From Lachnospiraceae bacterium (GTDB lineage: Bacteria; Bacillota; Clostridia; Lachnospirales; Lachnospiraceae), in the NCBI GenBank assembly GCA_900766925.1, contig CAAFXG010000597.1, forward strand, positions 1-7,102: a stretch of 7,102 bases of DNA, in the 5' to 3' direction. This document shows positions 1 through 6,634 of the stretch, piece by piece. Position numbers and translations under genes: made by a program. The notes beneath the pieces are model-generated. The model did no database searches. It was not told the DNA's origin and saw only the letters and a program-made list of their open reading frames with translations. Position 1 is the stretch's first letter. Each line of letters opens with the position of its first letter.

Positions 1-1440
1 CTCCAACATCCCAATATCATAAAGGTGCTGGAATGCTTCGAGGCGAACAACACCGTCTATTACACGATGGAGTATCTTGAAGATGGCAGTCTCGACGAGC
101 TCATAAGCAGGAAACATGGGTTGTCTGAGGCGGAAGCTGTCAGGTTCGCTCGCCAGATAGCCAATGCGCTGTCATACATGCATGAGCATAAGGTGCTGCA
201 TCTGGACTTGAAGCCGGGCAACATCATGGTCTGCAATGGCAATGCCGTGCTTATTGACTTCGGTCTCAGCAAGCAATATGATGTGAGTGGCAACCCGGAG
301 TCAAGCACTACTGTGGGTGCAGGCACTCCAGGGTATGCTCCCATAGAGCAGGCCAACTACCACGACGGCAAGGGCTTCCCTGTCACGATGGATGTCTATG
401 CTCTCGGTGCAACCATGTATAAGATGTTGACAGGTCAACGGCCACCTAATGCAAGCGAGGTGCTCAATGATGGTCTTCCCGACAAGCCTTCATCCGTCTC
501 TTCTGAAGTATGGGCGGCAGTTGAAACAGCCATGGAGCCTATGCGCAAAAAACGTCCGCAAACGGTGACTGATTGGGTAAAACTGTTGCCAACAGCAAAA
601 GGTACTGCAGATGAAGATGAGCCTACAATAGTAGATGTCACACCCCCAAAGCCAGAGGTTATTTCAAATGATAACATCCTTAAGTTTACGGTAAAAAGTG
701 TCTCTTTCAACATGATAAAGGTTGAAGGTGGGACATTTATGATGGGAGCTGGTAAACTGAATTTATTTGCTTACGATGATGAAAAACCAGCCCATCGTGT
801 TACCTTATCAAGTTATTATATTGGTCAGACTCAAGTTACCCAAACATTATGGACTGCGGTGATGGGAAATAATCCATCTCATTTTAAAGGAGACCATAAT
901 CCCGTTGAATCAGTAGATTGGAATGATTGTCAGAACTTCATCAAGAAGCTCAATCAATTGACGGGCAAGTGTTTTCGTCTGCCCACAGAGGCAGAGTGGG
1001 AATATGCCTGCCGTGGTGGTAAGAAAAGCAGAGGATATAAATATAGCGGCAGCAATAACATTGATGATGTTGCATGGTATAAGAAGAATAGCAATAAAAA
1101 AACTCATCCTGTAGCCACCAAATCCCCTAATGAATTGGGTATATATGACATGAGTGGCAATGTAAGTGAGTGGTGTCAGGACCGATGGAGCTGGTATAGC
1201 AGTAACGACCAAATCAAGTCTGATAATTTCTTAAGTAATTTATTGGGGAATAAGGGCAATAACAGTTTGATTAATCCTACTGGACCTGCGAGTGGGAATG
1301 AATCACGCATAACACGCGGCGGTTGCTATTTTTCGGATGCCCATCATCGCTGCCGCTCGTCCGCTCGTGATTCAGAACTGCCAGACAGCGGCTGCCTCTC
1401 CTACTTCTTCATAGGTTTACGCCTCGTCCTCTCCGAGTAA
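1..1440 (+). CDS. Ser/Thr protein kinase fused to FGE-sulfatase (SUMF1-like) domain, 5'-truncated by window edge
   Basis: The reading frame is open from base 1, so the true start lies upstream; a GTG at 25 is an internal Val, since the codons before it (LQHPNIIK) already fit the kinase fold. 479 codons are visible. The glycine-rich loop and ATP-binding lysine are off the window. Seen are the catalytic loop HLDLKPGN (Asp at 205-207), DFGLSKQYD, and GTPGYAPIEQ, ending the kinase near visible residue 195. An acidic/proline linker without a membrane segment follows. The FGE-like domain starts near residue 235 (MIKVEGGTFMMG) and shows VTQTLW, FRLPTEAEWEYACRGG, GIYDMSGNVSEW, RGG and a terminal GLRLVLSE. 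The protein should be cytosolic. Kinase activity is likely if the missing N-terminus is normal. The paired cysteines of true FGE are absent at the expected site, so formylglycine formation is unlikely. GC is high in the kinase half, low in the middle and high again at the extreme 3' end (see findings). Confidence 0.93.
   Translation, partial: LQHPNIIKVLECFEANNTVYYTMEYLEDGSLDELISRKHGLSEAEAVRFARQIANALSYMHEHKVLHLDLKPGNIMVCNGNAVLIDFGLSKQYDVSGNPESSTTVGAGTPGYAPIEQANYHDGKGFPVTMDVYALGATMYKMLTGQRPPNASEVLNDGLPDKPSSVSSEVWAAVETAMEPMRKKRPQTVTDWVKLLPTAKGTADEDEPTIVDVTPPKPEVISNDNILKFTVKSVSFNMIKVEGGTFMMGAGKLNLFAYDDEKPAHRVTLSSYYIGQTQVTQTLWTAVMGNNPSHFKGDHNPVESVDWNDCQNFIKKLNQLTGKCFRLPTEAEWEYACRGGKKSRGYKYSGSNNIDDVAWYKKNSNKKTHPVATKSPNELGIYDMSGNVSEWCQDRWSWYSSNDQIKSDNFLSNLLGNKGNNSLINPTGPASGNESRITRGGCYFSDAHHRCRSSARDSELPDSGCLSYFFIGLRLVLSE
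1315..1440 (+). other. Candidate DGR variable region at the 3' end of the kinase-FGE gene
   Basis: Hand counts give 33/60 GC in each of 1321-1380 and 1381-1440, against 19/60 in 1201-1260. Adenines fall to 8 and 10 per 60, against 23 in 1201-1260 and 18 in 1261-1320. Nine consecutive codons (1384-1410) all end in C. The segment runs from the RGG motif to the terminal GLRLVLSE, which is the surface-loop segment diversified in C-type-lectin-fold proteins targeted by diversity-generating retroelements. Adenine-directed mutagenesis of AAC codons would leave NNC codons and few adenines. No template repeat or reverse transcriptase is visible here, so the call is inferential; a locally GC-rich or recombined gene end would also explain the composition. 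Confidence 0.4.
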
Positions 1441-1445
1441 CATGC

Positions 1446-1476
1446 AAGGCTCCACCTTTGTCATCTAAACCAAGGT
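1446..1476 (+). terminator. Weak competing hairpins just after the first gene
   Basis: AAGG (1446-1449) can pair with CCTT (1455-1458) across a 5-base loop. The same CCTT, extended to ACCTT (1454-1458), can instead pair with AAGGT (1472-1476). The two structures are mutually exclusive. Neither stem exceeds 5 bp and no T-run follows, so an intrinsic terminator is doubtful. If the gene end is a retroelement variable region, a hairpin just downstream would be the expected position of a homing-associated structure. Confidence 0.2.
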
Positions 1477-1520
1477 AGTATGAGTTGATAAAGACCACAA
1501 TTCATCAACGAAATAATTAA

Positions 1521-1543
1521 AATTGGTCGTTTTATAACCAATT
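1521..1543. repeat. 7-bp inverted repeat upstream of the second kinase gene
   Basis: AATTGGT (1521-1527) and ACCAATT (1537-1543) are perfect inverted copies around a 9-base spacer. The repeat lies about 60 bases before the ATG at 1602. It could be an operator half-site pair or an mRNA leader hairpin. No T-tract follows, so it is a poor terminator. In such AT-rich DNA a chance origin is possible. Confidence 0.35.
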
Positions 1544-1601
1544 ATATTAAAAACTAGTAATATAAATAATTAAAAGATCCCAAATAAAAAATCATGTTTT
1601 T

Positions 1602-3662
1602 ATGAAGACTGAAAAAACAGAAATTATTGCAGAAGTTGATGAAGACACTCAAACATATCAATCTTCTATGAGCACAAAATATATTCCTTCTGGATATAAA
1701 CTGAGAAGTAAAACCCGTGTCTATGAGATTATACAGTGCCTTGGACATGGAACCTTTGGCATTACATATCTTGCAAAGAACAATGAAAATATTGTTGCTA
1801 TTAAGGAATTCTTTATGCATCAATTTTGCGGAAGAGACGAATCCACAATGGCAGTAACTGGTTCCTCTCCTGGCAATCAAATTGAATATTATGGTGAGAA
1901 ATTCAAAAAAGAAGCTCTTAATTTAAAGAAACTTAACCACAAGTCTATTGTCAATGTAATTGAGGCTTTTGAGAGCAACAACACTTATTATTATTCAATG
2001 GAATATATCGATGGGACGACATTGGATGAATATATCTTATCGAAAGGTGGATTGGAAGAAGAAGAAGCAATAGGTTGCATATTGGAAGTAGCAAAAGCAA
2101 TAAAGCATATACATGATTTGAAGATGTTACATCTAGATTTGAAGCCCAAAAATATAATGAGAAGACCAGATGGGAGTATAGTGGTTATTGATTTTGGACT
2201 GTCCAAACAGTTTGATAAGAAGGGTGAAGCTGAATCAAGTTCAAATGTAGGTCTTGGAACTCCGGGCTATGCCCCAACAGAACAAGTTGAGCATAATGGA
2301 AAATGGTTTGCTCCGTGGCTAGATATTTATGCATTAGGAGGTGTATTGTTCAAAATGCTGACAGGAAAAACTCCACCTCCTGCGTCAGAAGTTTTAAACA
2401 TCGGATTACCTCTGGCTGAGTTGAAAAAGAGGGGAATCAGTAAAAAGACGCAAGAACTTCTAAAAAAGATGATGCATCCAAAATGGAAAGAAAGAATTCA
2501 ATCCATTGACAAAGTTATAGATTTGTTACCTCTTTCCCCTGAACAAAAATTAAATGCGACTAAAGAATTGCTTGAAGCAGATGAAGAAGTTGTAGAAATA
2601 TTATCCGAAATGCCAGAATATGGTGGCGAAGGTGTTAAAGGTGGGGTGTTAAAACAAGTATTCCTAATTGCTGTTGCATGTATCATAACAGTTATGATTA
2701 TTGTACAACCTATAGAACGAGTACTTTTTTCAGATCAACCATTCTTTTCCTTTAAAGATATTTTATTCTCTTTAGGATTCGCATTATTAATTGATTCCGT
2801 GGCAATCTATCTTTTATATTGTTCTAAATACAGAAAAATATTAAGATGGGAAGCTTTTATTGTATTCTCGTTTTTTTTGACATTGGCCTTATCCAATCTA
2901 AAATGGGACAAATTGGAATTATTGGACACATTAACATCTTCTTATAAAAATAGAGCAATTGGTGTTGGCGAAGTAACATATACAGTTGGCGATGTAAAGT
3001 TTACAATGATACCAATTTCATGTGGCACATTTGTTATGGGAGGAGATGGCTTTGAGTTGGAAGGTGATGTTGCCCATAAGGTAAAGATTACTAATGATTA
3101 TTACATAGGTGAGACTGAAGTTACTCAAGGATTATGGAAGGCAGTAATGGGAAATTACTCCATTTCCAATGATGAGGTAAATTCAGAACTTCCAGCGAAT
3201 CATATTAGTTTTGAGGATGCGATGATATTTATCGAAAAGCTAAATAAACTAACTGGAGTCAATTTTAGATTACCAACTGAAGCAGAATGGGAATACGCTG
3301 CAAAAGGTGGGAACAAAATGGAGAAGCTACAATATAGTGGAAGTAATGAGATTGGGGAGGTCGCATGGTATGATGAAAACAGTTATGGCAAAGTTCATCG
3401 TGTTGCCACAAAACTTCCAAATTCATTAGGATTATACGATATGACAGGAAATGTTGAGGAATGGGTACAGGACTATTATGTGTCATTCAAAAGCGATTCA
3501 ATTGTGATAAATCCTTTATATGTCTGTGATGACAGTGCGAGTAGTAGGGTCGCACGTGGTGGTAGTTTTGCTACTCCCGATCATTCTATGACAGTAAATT
3601 TCCATTCAATAAACGATTTTAGTTATCATCCTGAAGCGGTAGGATTAAGATTAGCCAGATAA
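1602..3662 (+). CDS. Membrane Ser/Thr protein kinase with about three TM segments and an FGE-like (SUMF1) C-terminal domain
   Basis: 686 residues. After a 30-residue lead, the kinase domain has the glycine loop GHGTFG (48-53), VAIK lysine K68, likely helix-C glutamate E104, catalytic loop HLDLKPKN (D179), DFG (D197) and GTPGYAPTEQ (219-228). All catalytic residues are present, so it should be active. Hydrophobic spans near 353-370, 386-406 and 417-432 suggest three crossings, putting the kinase in the cytoplasm and the C-terminus in the periplasm. The FGE-like domain covers about 462-686 (FVMGG, TEVTQGLWKAVMG, FRLPTEAEWEYAAKGG, GLYDMTGNVEEW, RGGSF, GLRLAR). No cysteine follows RGG, so FGE catalysis is not expected and a sensory or binding role is inferred. 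ATG 1602 is chosen because the ATG at 1594 runs into a stop after three codons. The next gene begins two bases after the stop. Confidence 0.95.
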   Translation: MKTEKTEIIAEVDEDTQTYQSSMSTKYIPSGYKLRSKTRVYEIIQCLGHGTFGITYLAKNNENIVAIKEFFMHQFCGRDESTMAVTGSSPGNQIEYYGEKFKKEALNLKKLNHKSIVNVIEAFESNNTYYYSMEYIDGTTLDEYILSKGGLEEEEAIGCILEVAKAIKHIHDLKMLHLDLKPKNIMRRPDGSIVVIDFGLSKQFDKKGEAESSSNVGLGTPGYAPTEQVEHNGKWFAPWLDIYALGGVLFKMLTGKTPPPASEVLNIGLPLAELKKRGISKKTQELLKKMMHPKWKERIQSIDKVIDLLPLSPEQKLNATKELLEADEEVVEILSEMPEYGGEGVKGGVLKQVFLIAVACIITVMIIVQPIERVLFSDQPFFSFKDILFSLGFALLIDSVAIYLLYCSKYRKILRWEAFIVFSFFLTLALSNLKWDKLELLDTLTSSYKNRAIGVGEVTYTVGDVKFTMIPISCGTFVMGGDGFELEGDVAHKVKITNDYYIGETEVTQGLWKAVMGNYSISNDEVNSELPANHISFEDAMIFIEKLNKLTGVNFRLPTEAEWEYAAKGGNKMEKLQYSGSNEIGEVAWYDENSYGKVHRVATKLPNSLGLYDMTGNVEEWVQDYYVSFKSDSIVINPLYVCDDSASSRVARGGSFATPDHSMTVNFHSINDFSYHPEAVGLRLAR

Positions 3663-3664
3663 AT

Positions 3665-4564
3665 ATGCAACTTAAACAAGGTACACTTCTTCAAAAAGGA
3701 AAATACAAAATAGAGAAATGTCTTGGACAAGGTAGTTTTGGAATAACCTATCTTGCAAAGACGAAACTCACCATAAGTGGAGGAAAGGGTAAGACCTCCA
3801 CTTGGGTTGATGTTGCTATCAAAGAGTTCTTCATGAAAGACTTCAATTGTCGCCAACCCGATGGTTCTTTGAATGAGTCATCATCTAGCACAATTGTAGA
3901 GAAGTATAAAAAAGACTTCAAAAAGGAAGCTGATAACCTTGCAAAAATGGAGCATCCAGGTATTGTCGACATCCTTGATTCTTTTGAGGAGAATAATACT
4001 TGTTATCTCGTTATGGCATATATAGATGGAAAATCACTCGATGCTTATATTGCGGACAAGGGTGCAATACCAGAAAATGAGGGCTTACAATACATCGAGA
4101 AGATAGCTGACGCTCTTCATTATATGCACTGCCAACATATGCTTCATCTAGATTTGAAACCTAAGAATATTATGCGTAACAAAGAAAATGATACGTTTAT
4201 AATTGACTTTGGTCTAAGTAAGCAATACGATGAGAACGACGAACCTGAATCAAGTACAACTTTAGGGCAAGGAACACAAGGCTATGCCCCAATAGAACAA
4301 GGAGTTCCTCACTCTGGTCATGATTTTCCTGTCACCATTGATGTGTACGCTCTTGGCGCAACATTCTACAAAATCCTTACAGGAAAGACTCCACCTTATG
4401 CTGCTTCAATTTTATCTACTCCAGATATTCTAAAAAAGAACCTCGAATCAAAGAATGTTAGTAAGCGTTTAACGCAAACTATTATCAAAGCAATGAATCC
4501 TCGAAAGGAGGATAGATACAAATGTGTCGCAGACTTCATGAAGTCTTTAGGCTTGAAGGTCAAC
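3665..4564 (+). repeat. Paralogous kinase-domain segment, copy 1
   Basis: The first 900 bases of this gene align without gaps, codon for codon, with 5735-6634 of the following gene. About 230 of 300 encoded residues are identical by hand count. Similarity fades after the PRKEDRYK motif and is absent beyond the membrane segment. This marks a tandem duplication of the kinase module with replaced or diverged C-terminal parts. Confidence 0.8.
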
Positions 4565-5719
4565 GATTATCATAGAGTGATAAAAGAACCAGAGGTGACT
4601 GTAGTAATCAAAACAAACGACAAGAAATCAGATTCAGATACAAAAAGTAAACCTGAACAAGAACAGAAGAAACTGGTTAATAATACCAGTTCAAAAAAAG
4701 AGAGAATAATAAGTACCAAGGAAGCATCAGTTTCGAAATCGATTTTAATTAGAAATAAAAAAATATTCATCCTTGCATTCCTAATCACGGGAGTGTTAAC
4801 AATAGCATTGACTTGTCAACATTTTTTTGCAGGTAACACAATATCTTCCTTGAAAGATTATTATGATACTACGTCTAACGATTTTAAGGTAGGTCGGATC
4901 GCAATAAACAAAAATGAAAAAGACAAGCAGAATGTTAGAAAAATACCGAATGATTTTGTTCTAGTTCCTGGTGGATTACTAAAATATAATGGCCATTATT
5001 ATGAAGATGGCAAGAAACACAATGTAATGATAGATTCATTTTATATATGTAAATACGAACTAACCCAATTAGGATATAAGAAAATTATGGGAGAGTTGAA
5101 AGAATTCAATTATTCTTGGTTAGTTGATAATTCTTGGTACATAGATGTAGGACCAAAATACAATAAGATTCGCGAAGATAGTGTTCCTGTAAGAGGAACT
5201 TATATTGATTTTATTAAATATTGTAATAAACTGAGTGAGAATGAAGGATATGATGGTTTTTATGTAATTGAAGGGAAAAAAGTCAAAACCAAAACGGACG
5301 GAAATGGATACAGACTGACAACACCTTATGAATGGATTTTTGCTGCATATGGTGGAACAATAAATCAACAAGATAGGTATTTAGGTGGAAAGAGTTTAGA
5401 TCAGGTTGCATGGCATTATGGCAACAGTGGTAGGGTTCCTCATCCTGTAGGGAAAAAGAAACCAAATATAATAGGCTTATATGACATCCAGGGTAATGTA
5501 CCAGAATTGTTACAAGGTGACGAGAAACAGAAATATTATTCTTCTATGGTAGGTGGTTATAATGTTTCAAATTATAATTACCCACAAACATATGATCCTA
5601 GATATATTTGGGGTTCAAATAGTGAATCTGATCTTTCTGAATGGTGCTACGGAACTCGTATAGTCTTCATTCCCAAAAACATTACAAACAGAAATCTTGA
5701 AAAGAAATATGACTATTAA
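3665..5719 (+). CDS. Single-pass membrane Ser/Thr protein kinase with a diverged FGE-like C-terminal domain
   Basis: 684 residues. The kinase domain starts almost at the N-terminus: glycine loop GQGSFG (21-26), K53 in VAIK after an inserted SGGKGKTSTW stretch, HLDLKPKN (D163), DFG (D181) and GTQGYAPIEQ (203-212). A charged Lys/Ser/Glu-rich linker (about 305-365) leads to one membrane span near 367-385, placing the rest in the periplasm. The C-terminal domain (about 428-669) keeps the FGE-like order in weakened form: FVLVPGG, YELTQLGYKKIMG, YRLTTPYEW, VAWHYGNS, GLYDIQGNVPELL, and GTRIVF near the end, but RGG has become VGG. It probably retains the fold without FGE chemistry. The first 300 residues match the next gene at about 230 positions by hand alignment. 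The start lies two bases after the previous stop with no nearby Shine-Dalgarno, which suggests translational coupling. Confidence 0.94.
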   Translation: MQLKQGTLLQKGKYKIEKCLGQGSFGITYLAKTKLTISGGKGKTSTWVDVAIKEFFMKDFNCRQPDGSLNESSSSTIVEKYKKDFKKEADNLAKMEHPGIVDILDSFEENNTCYLVMAYIDGKSLDAYIADKGAIPENEGLQYIEKIADALHYMHCQHMLHLDLKPKNIMRNKENDTFIIDFGLSKQYDENDEPESSTTLGQGTQGYAPIEQGVPHSGHDFPVTIDVYALGATFYKILTGKTPPYAASILSTPDILKKNLESKNVSKRLTQTIIKAMNPRKEDRYKCVADFMKSLGLKVNDYHRVIKEPEVTVVIKTNDKKSDSDTKSKPEQEQKKLVNNTSSKKERIISTKEASVSKSILIRNKKIFILAFLITGVLTIALTCQHFFAGNTISSLKDYYDTTSNDFKVGRIAINKNEKDKQNVRKIPNDFVLVPGGLLKYNGHYYEDGKKHNVMIDSFYICKYELTQLGYKKIMGELKEFNYSWLVDNSWYIDVGPKYNKIREDSVPVRGTYIDFIKYCNKLSENEGYDGFYVIEGKKVKTKTDGNGYRLTTPYEWIFAAYGGTINQQDRYLGGKSLDQVAWHYGNSGRVPHPVGKKKPNIIGLYDIQGNVPELLQGDEKQKYYSSMVGGYNVSNYNYPQTYDPRYIWGSNSESDLSEWCYGTRIVFIPKNITNRNLEKKYDY

Positions 5720-5723
5720 CTAT

Positions 5724-5728
5724 AAGGA
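5724..5728 (+). promoter_or_regulatory. Ribosome binding site AAGGA
   Basis: AAGGA ends six bases before the ATG at 5735, inside the 15-base gap between the third and fourth genes. It is the only start in the window with a well-placed Shine-Dalgarno-like site, and it supports the start chosen for the fourth gene, whose N-terminus (MQLKQGT) also matches that of the third. Confidence 0.6.
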
Positions 5729-5734
5729 TTAACT

Positions 5735-6634
5735 ATGCAGCTAAAACAAGGAACGACCCTTCAAGGAGGTAAATATAAAATAGAGAGATGTCTTGGACAA
5801 GGTAGCTTCGGCATAACATACCTTGCAAAGATGATGTCAATAATCAGCGGAAGTAAAGGACATACCTCTATGTGGGTTGATGTCGCAATTAAGGAGTTCT
5901 TTATGAAGGATTTCAATAGTCGCCAGCCAGATGGTTCTTTGAATGAAATTACAGGTGGCACTATCGTTGAGAAATACAAGAAGGACTTTAAGCGTGAGTC
6001 AGATAATCTCTCAAAGATGAACCATCATGGAGTTGTTGACATCCTCGATACGTTTGAGGAGAACAATACATGCTATCTTGTAATGGCGTACATCGATGGC
6101 GAGTCACTTGACGCATACATTTCAAAAAAAGGTGCACTGCCAGAGAAAGAGGCATTGGAATGTTTCAAGCAGATAGCAGATGCTCTTCACTATATGCATT
6201 GTCAGCACATGCTTCACCTTGATTTGAAGCCACGTAACATAATGCGTGATTCAGAAAACAAGACTTTTGTTATCGATTTCGGACTTAGTAAGCAGTATGA
6301 TGACAACGATGAACCGGAATCAAGTACAACTCTTGGGCAAGGAACACAAGGCTATGCTCCATTGGAACAAGGTGCTCCGCATTCAGGTCATGATTTCCCT
6401 GTCACCATTGACGTGTATGCTCTTGGAGCAACACTATACAAGATGCTCACTGCACACACACCACCACATGCAGCAATTTTATTGTCTTCGCCAGAGATAG
6501 TAAAAAATGCATTGATAGCAAAGGGGGTGAGCAAAAACACAATGTCAAACATTCAAAAAGCTATGAGTCCTCGTAAAGAGGATCGTTATAAGAGTGTTGC
6601 AAGTTTAATGAAAGCTTTTGGATGGAAAGTTGTT
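5735..6634 (+). repeat. Paralogous kinase-domain segment, copy 2
   Basis: This is the counterpart of 3665-4564, colinear and without gaps across the encoded 300 residues. Most differences are scattered and conservative. They concentrate in residues 251-300, where 22 of 50 differ, while residues 151-200 around the catalytic and DFG loops differ at only six. This pattern indicates purifying selection on catalysis. Confidence 0.8.

Larger units (their letters stand above)
1441..1601. other. AT-rich intergenic spacer with weak hairpins
   Basis: The 161-base spacer between the first and second kinase genes contains no credible ORF. Its first 40 bases are of mixed composition and hold competing short inverted repeats. 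From about 1510 it is very AT-rich, with one 7-bp inverted repeat. No clear TTTG / TAnnTTTG promoter pair is visible; the best -7-like match, TAAAATTG at 1518-1525, lacks a correctly spaced -33 box. The spacer length allows either a separate promoter for the second gene or read-through. Confidence 0.6.

Noticed and set aside
25..27. GTG as the start codon of the first gene
   Set aside because: The frame is open upstream to base 1 and encodes LQHPNIIK, which matches the segment after helix C in the neighbouring kinases (LNHKSIVNV, MEHPGIVDI). The gene is cut by the window, not started here.
1453..1460. CACCTTTG as a -7 promoter box for the second gene
   Set aside because: It misses the first base of TAnnTTTG, has no TTTG about 20 bases upstream, and lies almost 150 bases before the start.
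1594..1605. Three-codon upstream ORF (ATG TTT TTA TGA) overlapping the start at 1602
   Set aside because: The overlap resembles a coupling signal, but the ORF is tiny, has no ribosome site and may be chance in an A/T-rich leader.
1554..1880. Minus-strand ORF of 108 codons across the start of the second kinase
   Set aside because: It overlaps the kinase glycine loop and lysine region antisense, has no start context, and no family resemblance was seen. The other antisense ORFs were rejected for the same reason.
3540..3660. Second variable region at the end of the second kinase gene
   Set aside because: The segment between RGGSF and GLRLAR has mixed third positions, no adenine depletion and ordinary AT-rich composition, unlike 1315-1440.
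5545..5670. Asn/Tyr-rich stretch at the end of the third gene as an old variable region or template
   Set aside because: Codons ending in T and many Asn/Tyr residues are expected in such AT-rich DNA. Adenine is not depleted, and it shows no similarity to the GC-rich end of the first gene.
6246..6500. 84-codon plus-strand ORF inside the fourth kinase
   Set aside because: It lies in another frame over the DFG and GYAP motifs of a well-supported kinase and its translation has no recognisable domain; it is a shadow ORF.
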